Below are positions 34,740 through 46,790 of a stretch of DNA of 64,000 nucleotides, piece by piece. Origin of the DNA: Parasitella parasitica (taxonomy: Eukaryota > Mucoromycota > Mucoromycetes > Mucorales > Mucoraceae); the NCBI GenBank assembly GCA_025201805.1, contig MU619252.1, forward strand, positions 191,855-255,854. The letters run 5' to 3'. The translations under genes were made by a program, and so were the position numbers. Every line of letters starts with the position of its first letter. The stretch's first letter is position 1. A model generated the notes under the pieces. It had not been told where the DNA came from. It saw only the letters and a list, made by a program, of their open reading frames with translations, and ran no database searches.

Positions 34740-35941
34740 ATGATGGCAGAAGGTGCGATTTTTTTTCCCTCTGTTTTCAGCTTTTTATCAATAAAACTAA
34801 CATTTTACTGATAGAAAATTCGTTGATTGGACTCGCGACTCCCACTCGCTTCCTCATCGAAAATGGAGAATGGAATCTCACACCCAGTTTAACTGGCTCC
34901 TTTCAGCATGAAATCAATCCCTTTGATGACTGTAACTATCAGCAACGCTATGATCCCATAAAAGCTTCAGAAGCGCCTACAGTAAAGTGGATGTCTCCTC
35001 CTGCCTCGGCTTCTTCTCTTCCTGCCTGTATGCCAGCTAATGCTGAATACAACGCAAATGTCACTTTTAATTCGTCTGAACCAGACCTTGCAAAGATAAA
35101 GTCTCCTCCCACACCGCTCATGTCTCTCAGCCAAAGCCCCGGCAGCTCTACCACTACTTCATTCACCATGAATGATCTGTTGGTCGATATACCCAATCAA
35201 CAAGACAACATGACTACTGAAGCCCTTGGCCCATCACCTACCGCATATTTCGATGATGAGCCTACACCTCGTCGTCGTAGCAATTCAACCACTCGAATTA
35301 CCAGATCCGTAGCAGCGTCCTATGACAATACGGAAGACCGTGGCAACAGTGCCAAATCTATACAAAGTGGACGTAAGCGACGCATTGTCTTTGAAGGAGA
35401 CGATGCAGAGGACCGTAGAAAGAAATTCTTGGAACGCAATCGTGTTGCTGGTAAGTGGTCAAGCTTATATTCAGATATGTTTGCTCTCTACATGCACAAG
35501 ATATTAATCTTCTCTATTATAGCCTACAAATGTCGTCAGAAAAAGAAAAACTGGATGCAAGATCTTGAACAAAAGGCAGAGCTTCAAAATAACCAGAATG
35601 AAGAGCTTCGTAAACTAGTAGCAATGCTCAAAGAAGAAAGCATGTACCTTCGTAATCTGCTCTTGACGCATGGAAACTGCGACTGCGACTCAGTTCAGGC
35701 CTATCTTCGCAAACAATCTGCTGAAATCACAAATAATATTGTGCCATCAAGAAGAAATTCATCTGAATTCTCCACTATGCCCTCCTTTTCAATTAGCCCA
35801 TTCACTTCCTCCTCAGCCACGGCTGCAATGCCCTCTTTGAATGAACAATCCACGGGTTTAACGCCATTTCTAGATACAGTGGTCAACAAGGGACCTCAAG
35901 ATCCTACAGACTATTTCTCAACATCTCACACTGAAGCTTAA
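34740..35941 (+). CDS. ATF/Atf1-type bZIP transcription factor
   Basis: Three exons: 34740-34752, 34815-35450 and 35523-35941 (355 aa). The basic region and zipper are RRKKFLERNRVAAYKCRQKK followed by KNWMQDLEQKAELQNNQNEE, with heptad leucines continuing through LRKLVAMLKEESMYLRNLLL. The intron splits the basic region at its conserved Ala-Ala position, supporting the join. The spacing and KCRQKKKxWM are typical of the ATF2/Atf1/CREB group, often acting downstream of stress MAP kinases. The residue before KCR is Tyr, where Ser or Ala is usual. Ser/Pro-rich flanks contain possible MAPK sites. The 5' exon encodes only MMAE; an ATG inside exon 2 is absent near the start, so this exon is needed. 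Confidence 0.85.
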
Positions 35942-36683
35942 GTCTATATTATTACCCATCTTGCTTTTTGCTATAATCTTTCATTGTAACTTACTCGACC
36001 TTTTTATTTATATACGGAACTATGCTGTTTTTATATGAAAGACACTTGATTGTCACTTTCTTTTTTCTTCCATGCTTATGAATTTTCCTCTATCTCCCTA
36101 TTATGTACATATTCTTATCTCGATATCATCAACAATGCAATAAAAAAAAAACCAGATGTTTTAACACAATACCATGCATTTTTTCCTTTTAGTTTGGTGC
36201 AACCCAAGTCTATAGACCAAAGCAGAAACAAATCAAGATTCGAATGTGGTGAAATTCAAATCTAGTTGCAAAAATGACGTTTCTTTTATTCTAAAAGGTT
36301 CTATGTGGTCTTTTTTCAAGAAAAACATAAACTATGAATGTACTTGTACGACATCTAGAAGCTATAAACAATAATGCCGAGTTTTTAACTAAAACATGAT
36401 TATTAATAAACCCAATTTATTGTACCACAACTATCGGTTGAAAGGTCTATTATTCTCAATAAGCATGCCCACATTAGAATAACGCCACGGCAAAACCATC
36501 AAGATGTATATATACATCGTTGCCATGATACCACATAGATATGCATAGATGGTGTAGCCAATCAATGGTGAAATGTGCCTACGTTGCTGATCATATGCGT
36601 GTATAGGTACCTTTATTTAGCGCACGACACGACCCTCAAGAATTCTCCCGTTCCTTTTTTCCACTTTTAAACAAAAAGAAACG
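35942..36683. other. intergenic region
   Basis: Spacer between the bZIP stop and the phosphoesterase start. AT-rich with T and A runs; a short TATATATA stretch occurs near 36506. No gene, RNA or repeat family seen. Confidence 0.4.
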
Positions 36684-39206
36684 ATGGTAAAGAAGCACAG
36701 ATCGTTTCTCTGTGCGTTAATCGTAAGTATCTCTATCGTTGATGCCGTACATGGTTTGTACATAGACAAAAGACAGCAGAAAGACGCGGCTAAAACGCCA
36801 CCTCTCCCTCATTTGCGCCCGTTGATTTGGGGTGATGTTAACTTTATCCATACGACTGATACACATGGTAAGTCCTAATCAAACATACTCGTACTATATA
36901 ATATACTCATTACGTGCCCTATTTATATCATTATGATACAGGCTGGTTGGAAGTAAATATTGTTGTTTTGTTTACAAATAGTCGCCCAATATCTCAAAAA
37001 TCTATTAGGGTCATGTGTTGGAAGGCTCGTTCAATGGCGATTTAGGCGATTTTTACTCGTTTACCGTAAATATTGTGCTTTAATTATTAGCGTGAATTCT
37101 GTGGTCATTTAATGATGGGGCTAACCTTATAGGCTAAAATGAGGGAAAAGGCTCGTCATTTGAAAAAGGATTTGTTCATAGTCGATACAGGAGACACTCA
37201 TGATGGCAATGGTCTAAGCGACATTACGGATCCAAGAGGCTTGATTTCTCAACCACTGCTGACAAATATCCCGTATGATCTGTTGACTATCGGTATGTAT
37301 ATGTAGTCTGTTTGGAGATGAATGCAAACTGAGATTTTACATTTTACCATATAGGTAACCATGAGCTTTATGGTAGGTTGTTTTGTCAGGATCGTGTGCC
37401 CATTTTGCAAAGCAGCGGATTAACCTTGCCTCCTCATGAACGCCACTAGTAAATGATGTTACTGTAGACACGGTTGAAAACTTTATACCACACTGGAAGG
37501 ACAGATATTTAGCCGCCAACGTCTATTTTAAGGACATCACCAACAACAAAACAGTTCCCATTGGGTTAGTTGGACAGAAACCTTCTATATCAATACAAAT
37601 ACTAATAACTGCTAGACACATGTAGATCAAAGTTCACTTATTTCGAAGGTGAATTCGGCACCAAAGTTTTGGCTTACGGTTTTCTGTTCAACTTTCAGAA
37701 GAATGGAGATAGGTCGATGGTACGAAGCGTGAAAGACGAAATACAGGAACCGTGGTTTAAGCAATCGTTGGAAACTCATGAGCCCGATGTTATTGTCTTG
37801 ATTGGCCATATTGGATTAAGATTTGAAGAATTTCACGTTCTGATTGAAGCGATCCGAGAGTATTTCCCAACGATGCCAATCGCCGTTTTGGGTGGACACA
37901 CGTACGTATTATTGAACAGCAGCGTTTAATTATTTAGGCAAGCCGTTTGGAGCTCATTTTCTTTTGTTTATTTGTAGCCATATCAGAGATGCTGTCAGAT
38001 ATGATGCATGGGCAGCAGGAATCGAATCTGGTAGGTATCTGGAAACAATTGGATTTTTCTCTGTGCAGGTAATGTGTCATTTGTGTCCATAGCCAGATCT
38101 GCTACTAAATGTATAAAATTACGTATAGGGTGTAACAAACAAAAACGCCATGTCCAGAGCATCGAACAATGTGACATTTCATCGTCGCTATCTCGATCAA
38201 AATCGGCCAACCTATCAATTTCACTCTTCGCTCGATTCTGAAAATCATGTAGCAAGCAGCGAAAATTTTGATACTCCATTAGGGATCGAAATGACGAATC
38301 TCATCTCGGAGCTTCGTGGCACCTATGGCCTCTCCAAAAGGCTAGGATGCGCGCCCCACGATTACAGGCTGCAGTCTGCTCATCCTAATCAAGAATCCAG
38401 CGTATTCCATTTATTAACTCAAGGTTAGTTACAAGCACATGCAACAATACACGCGGTTTGGCTCACACAAATCACAACGACAGAGGTATTGCCATTAGTA
38501 GTAGCCGATTTGAATCGGCCCAATCCCGCTTACTTTCTGATCAACACTGGAGGCGTTCGATACGATATATTCAAGGGGCCGTTCCTATTAGACAACATGT
38601 ACCAGTTGTCTCCCTTTGAGGACGATTTCTATTCCATCGAAAATGTTCCACACCACATGGTACGACAGCTGCTCCCAAAATTGAACCGAGAAGGAGAACA
38701 GACATTTAAAAAAAGAGACATTTGGCCCTACATGTCGGACAAGACAGATTTTGCAAAACGTGGCAATTTTGCTCAACTGAGAGATCAAACCGGCAGCCAG
38801 AATGTTGACCGACATGGCAGCGGTGGCGGCCTTGTTCCTGGGTATGTTACCATGGATGATTTTGGCATTGATGGTATGTTGTATTTTTTTTTTGGCAGGA
38901 GCGACGTAAACGACTCGGTGATACTAAATATCGATCACAGGCGATGACACTGCTCATATTCCAATTCCCGATTTCCCCATACCTGCATTTGTAGGATCTT
39001 CTCTCCCCACAAATATAGCTGATGACGACTTGATTGATGTTGTCTATCTTGATTTTTTTGATAATCAGTTGAGAACTTTACTTTTCGACTTGTCTGGGAA
39101 AAATTGGACCGCTAACAAAGAGTATGGTAATCCCAACATTACAAGTAGCACAATGTGGATACATTTTGCTCAGAAATACTGGAATGCGACTGATCAAACC
39201 TGCTAA
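36684..39206 (+). CDS. secreted calcineurin-like metallophosphoesterase / 5'-nucleotidase family protein
   Basis: Eleven exons: 36684-36867, 36942-36952, 37009-37065, 37133-37292, 37355-37372, 37450-37564, 37626-37901, 37978-38068, 38129-38423, 38484-38873 and 38941-39206 (620 aa). A signal peptide is likely (SFLCALIVSISIVDAVHG). Metal-binding motifs are HTTDTHGWLEG, VDTGDTHDG, GNHELY and GGHTHIRD. The C-terminal half has the NTGGVRYDIF motif of the 5'-nucleotidase C-terminal domain. The architecture matches the fungal YHR202W-like family. It probably hydrolyses nucleotides or other phosphates in the vacuole or outside the cell. Exons 2 and 5 are only 11 and 18 nt, yet both are needed to complete metal-binding motifs. 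Confidence 0.85.
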
Positions 39207-39617
39207 ACTCTTTTTTTTTTAAAAAATAAATAAATAAATAAATAAATAAATTGAAAGTATTATACTAAGCCATGTCTGTGCTATACGTACCTTTGAATAT
39301 CATGCATGATGCAAATTCACCTTTGATCGAACAATCTGATGTCTAAATAGACCATTATGTGGAGCCGTAATATCCAATGTTTAGGTAAAAAACCTTGGAT
39401 TTTCGTTATCTCTTATTTTTCCACCATGGGAATATGAACAAAAACGGCTTTCTCTCATTATACTTGATGTTTAAAGGTCATTTTTAGAGATTAAAAAAAA
39501 GGTAGATGTTCATGAAAAACCGATGAGAGCCTTGGAAGGCAGACCTTGAGTACAAAAAAAAAAGGCAATATATTATCATATGTGAAGCACAAAATATTAA
39601 AACATCATAACTCTTAT
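39207..39617. other. convergent intergenic region
   Basis: Spacer between the stops of the phosphoesterase and GDA1 genes, AT-rich, containing a TAAA repeat and several poly-A runs likely to include both terminators. Confidence 0.4.
39226..39250 (+). repeat. (TAAA)n short tandem repeat
   Basis: About six TAAA units directly after a T10-A6 run, 20 bp past the phosphoesterase stop codon. Confidence 0.8.
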
Positions 39618-41150
39618 TTATTCTATGTCTTTGAGGGAATTATCGCCCAGAATAGCAATAGCGGCACCCAAACACCAACCTGTCTCTACACCGTTGATTT
39701 TCTTTGCTACTGTCAGCTCCCTGTCATCAGGAATTTCGTACCCAAACGATAGCAAGCGATAAATGAACGACAGGTCCAAGCACCACTCAGGACGATCAAG
39801 CAACTCGTCTTTCAGCGGGATGTCTGTCACATTTTCGATATATGCACCACTGCAAATTGATTCTGTCAGTGATGCCAGTTGAGGCAAGCGGAATGAAGCA
39901 GGTAAGCCAAGAGGCTGGGTACGATCATAAAAGTAAGAGAAAACGTAGATGGGACCCTTTGTAAATGTATCGGCGATGGGAGGCTGGTAGATACCGTCAA
40001 AAGAGCAGGGAGCAAAGTCGCAAGATTTGCCCTTATTCAACATTAAGTCGGCAACACCTAAACAATCAGCATATGATCCAGCACCCAAGAATTTAACGGG
40101 TTCAGTTGTCATCTTTGTGTATTCCCAACTGAGGCCTCGAGGTAAGCAAGCGTGCATCAAGTCATCAGTGGATGGTGTGATGGCAGTGTCCAAGATTTGT
40201 TTGTGCATACGCTTACGAGCCTCCATCAATCCGTATCCCAAATACGAGTGCTGGTAAAGCAGATATTCCTTGCCCTTGTATTTCAGCAGATATTTGAAAT
40301 CATTATCAGGAAGCTCAGGTAAACTACCATCCTCTAAAACATCAGGTTCAAATACAATCTGTGTCGATCCACCACCCAAATCCAGAACCGCCGCTGTATG
40401 GGGCTTTGCCGATCGAGTCGAATCAAGGTTCCCCAACAGGAAATTGACAGTGATCCAAGCATACACACCTTCATCTCTACCGTCCATAATAGACACGCCG
40501 TCTTCACCTCCTACAATGGGGAATGGATACCTTGTCTCTAAATGGTGTCGAACGGCTTTCAATATGTCATCGCCTTTGCTTTGGCCAAGAAGGCGCAATC
40601 CAGCAGTGGCCTTGACAGCAATGGGTGTCTTCTTTTGCAAATGCTTGGGCACTAGCGCTACGGCATCGTCTAGCAAAACATCTAGGGACTCAGCTGCCTG
40701 CTGAGGGTTGTCAGGGTATGCAGATAGGCCGGGTATTGTTTGTGCGAATAATTCCTCCTCCTCTAATCTCACAGATTCGTGGTTGCTGCATTGGTGGAAA
40801 CGGTAAACATGGATACGAGAGCCTGTTGAGCCGGCATCTATCATAAGAGCATATCTCTGACAAGCACCTGTGCATATTTCGGTTAGCTTTAACAGTATGT
40901 TCTTTTAAAATATAGAACCGAATTTACCTAAACTAATCGAGTTTGTCAAAGAGAGTAAATCTGGAAACAAGTAGAAGACAGAAGCAAGCAAAATACCGAA
41001 TGCCACGACCCCCAGGCGGATTTGTATACCGTTCGATGTGCGTTTAGCGTTTGCGTTTTCTTTAGCTGCCTTTTTGAAACTTGAATATGGCGTTTTTATG
41101 GTTGCTCGGCCATTCTTGACTTTGGTGTCTGAGGATTGATCTCTAGTCAT
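39618..41150 (-). CDS. GDA1: Golgi guanosine diphosphatase (GDA1/CD39 family)
   Basis: Two exons, 40928-41150 and 39618-40867, joined over a 60-nt intron (490 aa). A basic N-terminus is followed by one membrane segment (LGVVAFGILLASVFYLF), giving a type II protein. Apyrase conserved regions are all present: DAGSTGSRIHVY, KATAGLRLLG, GRDEGVYAWITVNFLLG, LDLGGGSTQIVFE and the terminal GVETGWCLGAAIAIL. Gda1 removes GDP produced by lumenal glycosyltransferases, enabling exchange of GDP-mannose across the Golgi membrane. Length and order match yeast Gda1. Confidence 0.93.
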
Positions 41151-42029
41151 GATTCTTACGGCTTTATAGATATTAGCTGGTAAACAATGTTATCGCCAAG
41201 GTATTTATATGATACAAGAGCCAAATGCAAAAAGGAACACAATGTCTACTGCGCTCTAAAGAGCGGCTTGAGGACGAAGGAAAGGAGCAAAAAGCACTAG
41301 TCACCTCGGGCCGACTTTGAGGAAGTGCAATGTTTACCCAACCCGAGGTTTCTTGCATTAAGCCGATTCACGGCTTGATTTATGAAAATCTTAAAAGACT
41401 ATCAATCAAGGAAGTCCTCTGAGCATGTTTTTAAATATGAAAGCTATACTCGAAATCAATGGAATAATGGTTATCTTAGCTCTATGACCGTTGATTTATA
41501 CATGGATAGCACCATACATGTTAGATTGTTTAGTAATTTACCCGAAAAACTTATTAATTAAAGAATATACATCACACAGCAATCCCTAAGCCAGGAATCA
41601 TGATTAGCATATGGCTATTGACCGATTGGCCATTAGACAAACACCGCATGGCCAAGTAAACGCGCCTTGACATGGCAAAAACTTGCTTAATAAAGGATTA
41701 TTGCTCACATTTACACATGAAACGAATCATATGTTTATAGAGATTTGAATGATAATACACCAATGATATACAATAATACGATTGAACGCCATTGCTATCA
41801 TGAGATGTGCTCGGAAAAGCCTTAATTTTATTTTACTCAAGGCATGAACAATTTAAAAAACTACTACAAACTTATATTAAAAGATTACATGCAAAGAAAT
41901 AAAGTCTATAGTATGCAGCATCAAGAATCGTCGATCAAAAAAAGTCAGGACAATATCTATCGTAATCAACATGATATCATTTGTTAACATTGCCGTATAA
42001 AATTGTACGCACACCAAAAAAGAAAGCAA
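41151..42029. other. intergenic region
   Basis: AT-rich spacer of about 880 bp between GDA1 and the small membrane-protein model. One 61-codon ORF (41173-41358, minus) sits just upstream of GDA1 but shows no domain. No RNA gene seen. Confidence 0.4.
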
Positions 42030-42583
42030 ATGTCATGGGTCTCTGCAAAGTAGTACTAAATTAATGCGTAATAAACTTTGTTTATCCTTCGTAAGGTAAA
42101 TCATCCGGATTACCGAAAATGTTGAGCTCAGGACTATCAACTTTTATAATGAAACTCTGCTGAGCATCTTGCAGACTATCGCACTTTTTTATATTGTGTG
42201 GTACATACTAGTTCTCCGCATTATCTATTTGATTTGGGACGCTGTGTGAGTTTAATAAAGCCACAACTGCTTAGTTTTACGCGCAGGCTCTTCTCAATTT
42301 CAATGGAAAACCGGTGCTTAGCTTCTATTGACAAGTGGAATGTCTGTTGTCAATCGTATTCGTCAAAGTCGTGTCCTGGTTTCTATGATTGATCGAGCGA
42401 ATGCACCTGAAATATTATATGATACTATTCTTTACAATGTGCCTTTTAATGCAATGTGGATTAGTGAGTTATGTCGCGCTGAGTTATTTGACAAGTGTAC
42501 CCGTGTGGGCACAGACCTTGGTTGTTTCGCTCGCATTTATAAACTCCCTTTGTGCTGTTTCTTATATTTATCAACATAAGTAG
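42030..42583 (+). CDS. small multi-pass membrane protein, tentative model
   Basis: Tentative exons 42030-42049, 42132-42245, 42287-42378 and 42465-42583 (114 aa). The join gives MSWVSAK, then a long hydrophobic segment (TIALFYIVWYILVLRIIYLI), a Cys-containing loop (DKWNVCCQSYSSKSCP), then VSYVALSYLTSVPVWAQTLV and LAFINSLCAVSYIYQHK with further membrane helices. All joins keep frame, and one donor is a perfect GTGAGT, but one intron is only 41 nt. The family is unknown. An alternative reading is a minus-strand gene ending at 42082 whose last exon would encode VDSPELNIFGNPDDLPYEG; both cannot easily be true. Confidence 0.4.
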
Positions 42584-43146
42584 ATAGTTCATATTAAATG
42601 TATGTCTCATATTGGGTATACTCAACTTCTTGCTTGATTAGATATTTCGGTATTTTTAATACATTTTATTTTTATACAACATCATGTTATTGTTTAATGA
42701 TTTAGAGTTTGAAACTTCCCTTATAGAAAATGTAAAAATTGCAGTTCGTTTCTGAATCAAATTTGGGAAGCTGTCATAAAACAAAAAAGCCAAGTACACA
42801 AAGGGTGTCATTTACTTATCATACGAGCAAATTACGTCAACCATGAACTATTGTATATCGACAGGGAAAGTCTCTCAAATAACATTTATGTAACCTTTGT
42901 ATAATGTTAATCGAGTGACCCGACTCTACCATATCGCTAGGTACAACGTTTGAGAGAAAAACAGATTGCGGATGTTTAATCATTCCATTAGATAATAGTA
43001 GTAGTGAATCTTCATTTTGCATTTCTTTTCCTTTTTTTTTTTTTTTTTTTTTTTGTATTTTATAAATCCACAATCTACTCACAGATGTTGAATTTTAGCG
43101 ACTAAAGCTTTCAGATGATTATTTTCTCAAATAAAATAAACTAGCA
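42584..43146. other. intergenic region with a poly-T tract
   Basis: Spacer before the kinase gene. It has a 23-T run at 43032-43054. A minus-strand ORF beginning MQNEDSLLLLS (about 42837-43022) is protein-like in composition but has no recognised domain and no partner exon. Confidence 0.35.
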
Positions 43147-45307
43147 ATGGCAGTATTTAGTCATATTAAAAATTTCATAAAGAGCGGAAAGAGTTATTCC
43201 TCGCATGGTTCCAACCTTTCTAGACAATCTACAACACAAAAATATGAAACAGCTCAGCGTATGGTTGAAGAAGAGAAGTTAGCAAAGCAGACAATGCCAA
43301 ATTATCAAGGTCTTGAGGATTATCAATTAAGAGCAAAGCTTGGCGAGTAGGTATACTTTGATATTCATTCAAAATGGGTACTAAAAATACAAATAGTGGT
43401 GCATTTTCCAAGGTTTATGAAGCCAAGAAGTTGTCTTCAAACGAAAAGGTAGCCATTAAAATAGTTCGCAAGCATGAATTGAACAACCAGCAGGTGAGTT
43501 GAACCTAGCAACAATGTCATGTAGTTTGCTGAACATTTTTTGAACAGAAAGCAAGTGTCTTGAAGGAAGCCCAAATTATGAGAACATTAAATCACTCCTC
43601 CATCATTCAATTGCTCGATTTTATCGAAACAAAAGAGGTAATCAACCCACACATACAAAAGTTTCAATAGAGTGTCTTCAGAGTTAACTTTTATCATGAT
43701 AGCATTATTTTCTTGTGCTCGAATTATGTGAAGGCGGAGAAATTTTCCATCAAATTGTTCGTCTTACCTACTTTAGTGAAGAGTTATCTCGCCATTGCAT
43801 CAAACAAGTTGCTGAAGGCATTCGCTATTTGCATGAAGAGAAGGGTGTGGTTCATAGGTATACAACGAGAGCTTAAAACTAGTTGCACCAACTAATAGAA
43901 AAACAGGGATATCAAACCAGAGAATTTATTATTTGTGCCAATTGATTTTAAGGAAAGAGTTGTGCCATTACCTCCGCCTGATTTTGACGAGCCTAAAGAA
44001 GACGAGGGTAAATTTATGCCTGGTATTGGTGGTGGGGGGATCGGTGCAGTTAAAATTGCAGATTTCGGTCTGTCTAAAGTTGTATGGGATCAACAGACCA
44101 TGACACCCTGTGGCACAGTTGGTTATACAGCCCCGGAGATAGTCAAGGATTTAAGAGTAACAATCACACAATACATGCATGCAAAACCGTACCTAATAAT
44201 CTTTCATAGTATTCCAAATCTGTAGATATGTGGGCATTGGGCTGTGTATTGTATACTCTGTTATGTGGGTTCCCTCCATTCTACGACGAATCTATCAAAA
44301 TCCTGACTGAGAAAGTTGCGAAAGGACAGTATACATTCTTGAGCCCCTGGTGGGACACAATATCTGATGAAGCCAAAGATTTGGTTGAACATTTACTCGA
44401 CGTCAACCCAGAGAAGAGGTTCACAATTAACGAGTTTCTCGAACATCCATGGATGCAGAATGAGGTAAATAAGTGGGCCCCACAAAATATCACAACAAAG
44501 CAACTTAATACGAGCATGTCTTAGAAAATGTCACATATCGACAAAGAAGCTATTATAGCCAGGACCACACCAAGTGATGTGAATTTAGATTTAACATCGG
44601 TACCCATGTTTACATCACTTGAAAGCACAGGTGTGCCAGCTAATGGACCTCATCCTGAGACTGAAGCTGAGGCATTCAAGCGCATGATACAAGAGCGCAT
44701 TAGAGATGAAGAAGAGTTGGAATCGGCTGTGCCCATGCCAGTACCATCTGGTGTCTCGTCCGTGATTAATTCTCGTGCTAATTCACGTGCTAATTCACGT
44801 GCACCTTCTATTACTGCGTCTGGAGCTACTACTCCTCGTAGAGATCTGTTCTCAGGAGTATCTTCTATGAAAGAAATGTTTGACATTTCGTATGCAGTTC
44901 ATCGTATGTCAGAAGAAAAGGCTCGTAGAAAAGTAATCAAACAACAGCCAAACCAAGAAAACCGACGATCATTATTCATGAGTGCGATCAATGGTGATGA
45001 TGAGGATGTGACAGAAGACGAGGCAGATATGGTAACTGATGAGACGTCCACAACCGAAGAAGATGAGGACGATGATGAGGGGGGCCAAAAGGACAAATCA
45101 TTAAGTGAGATAAAAAGCAAGATGGATATTCTCCATATTGATGAATCAGTCCCAACCCCAGTGGATCATAAACCTACCTCTGTCCAAGGCAAAAAGGCCA
45201 ATAAATCAAACAAGAATGGTGGATTATTTGAATTAAATATGGATAATGCCACTTTATTGGGAAGAAGAAAGATTCCAAGTGCAACTCAACCTATCGATGA
45301 GCCATAA
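43147..45307 (+). CDS. Rck2/Srk1-type Ser/Thr kinase (CaMK group, MAPKAPK-like)
   Basis: Seven exons: 43147-43346, 43397-43493, 43548-43637, 43703-43857, 43907-44156, 44210-44464 and 44525-45307 (609 aa). The kinase core has LGDGAFSKVYEAKK (P-loop), VAIKIVRKHE (catalytic Lys), VVHRDIKPENLL, IADFGLSKV (DFG), GTVGYTAPEIV and SVDMWALGCVLYTLLCGFPP. An insert of about 35 residues rich in Pro and Gly (PLPPPDFDEPKEDEG) lies between the catalytic loop and DFG, as in yeast Rck1/Rck2 and fission yeast Srk1, which act under stress MAP kinases. The C-terminal tail is acidic and Ser-rich, with NSRANSRAN short repeats. It may work with the bZIP factor at 34740, but that link is inference only. Confidence 0.85.
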
Positions 45308-45839
45308 GATGAATAATAATAGGCTGGTTTCCTCTTTTAATTCTGGATCATCACATTGACTTTATACAAGGTATATCACTTTCTGTATTGTTTTGTTTTT
45401 TTTTTGTATACACATGCAACACCTCAATTACATAAAAAATTTTGCATCTTTTTTTCTTGGAACAATAAAAAATCATTGAATTGTCTATGGAATCTAAACC
45501 GATACAGGAATCACTAGCTTTTGGATCTCTTGTGCGAGGCTTGAGAATTAAACATGCCTTTTGATTATTTTTTTGTTTTCCCGCAAGAATTTACATATAG
45601 CCATTTCAATTTTCAAACTCAGACATTACTATATCCGGTACGGACATATTATTTCCTTCTCCGATATCACATTTGACGTACTGGACATGCTAGGTACACC
45701 CCATGAATGATTATAATATTGATTTTAACAGCACATCAAAGTTTCCAACAATGTTACACTTTGAAACTAATAAAACCGGAACAGGTGTATCTATGGTAGC
45801 TTCTCTTTTTCTCTTTCGCTAAATTATTTATATAGTTAA
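45308..45839. other. intergenic region
   Basis: AT-rich spacer between the kinase stop and the thioesterase start, with T8 and A runs near 45405 and 45460. No gene or RNA seen. Confidence 0.4.
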
Positions 45840-46709
45840 ATGAGCAATATTCCAACCAGATTTTTAGCCATTGGTATTCCAATTGGTTTATTAATCACCA
45901 CCCATCTGAAATCATTGCCATTTGCATATACGGTTCGTTCCTGGCTCTTACTGAGAGCTTTGATAAAGAAAGCCAAAGAAAATAAACTGAAGCCAGATGG
46001 TACATGTGAATATAAGCAATTACTAGAAAATTAGACTTAAATTATCTATACAATATTTAGGATTGTTTGCGGTTGTAAGTCAGGACCATCGCTGCTACCT
46101 TGATGATATAGATTATAATCAGCATATGGTAAGTTTGCATGTATACAGTAAAATGTATTTGGCATTATTCATGAAAATTAAAATTGCGTATAGAACAATA
46201 GGTAACGTGAGAACTACTTTTTTTTTAAAAAAAAAAAATGGTACATATATTATGTGAAACTAAACTCATCTAATAGCACTTATAATAAGATCTTGGATTT
46301 CAGTAGAATCCACATACTTTACTCTGCGTTTGCTCGAGTCATGATGGAACCACATCATCATATTTTTGGTCATAATGGTGGCGTTATTACGCTTTTCAGA
46401 AAAGAAATACCTCCTCTTGCAAAATATAAGGTGCAAACTCGAATCTGGACATGGAATGACAAATGGCTATTCCTTCAGCATCGCTTTTTGCTTGAAGATG
46501 ATACGGTAGCATGTTTGGCCATCAGTAAGATTGTCTTTAAAAAAGTGTCTGGCAAAACAGTTCCACCAAAACAAGTATTGGAATTGTGTGGACATAACTT
46601 TGACGATCTTTTAATAGAAGAAAGACGCTTACATAACTGGGAAATCGCTCAACATGTATTGAATTTGGATAAAATTCGAGATGATCCATACTCTTGGACA
46701 AATTTATAA
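45840..46709 (+). CDS. THEM6-like hot-dog thioesterase family protein
   Basis: Four exons: 45840-45999, 46061-46128, 46194-46201 and 46277-46709 (222 aa). The N-terminus has a hydrophobic segment (FLAIGIPIGLLITTHL) that may anchor it in a membrane. The hot-dog motif reads DDIDYNQHMNNSTYNKILDF, which only forms if an 8-nt exon (AACAATAG) is included, with GTAAGT and TATAG before it and GTAACG and AATAG around the next intron. This matches the D-x-N-x-H-M-N-N pattern of the 4HBT_2/THEM6 family. The central part has HNGGVITLFRKEIPPLAKY and the strand-rich WTWNDKWLFLQHRF. Substrate unknown, probably an acyl-CoA. Confidence 0.8.
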
Positions 46710-46790
46710 GCGGGGTGCATGTAAACTCGCTGCATACAGTGCACTGTCATGTGTCTTTCTCCTTTTTCTCTTTACTCTCCAATAAATTAC

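Noticed and set aside
36050-36265. 71-codon plus-strand ORF after the bZIP gene
   Set aside because: Lies in the likely 3' UTR and terminator region; low-complexity start and no domain.
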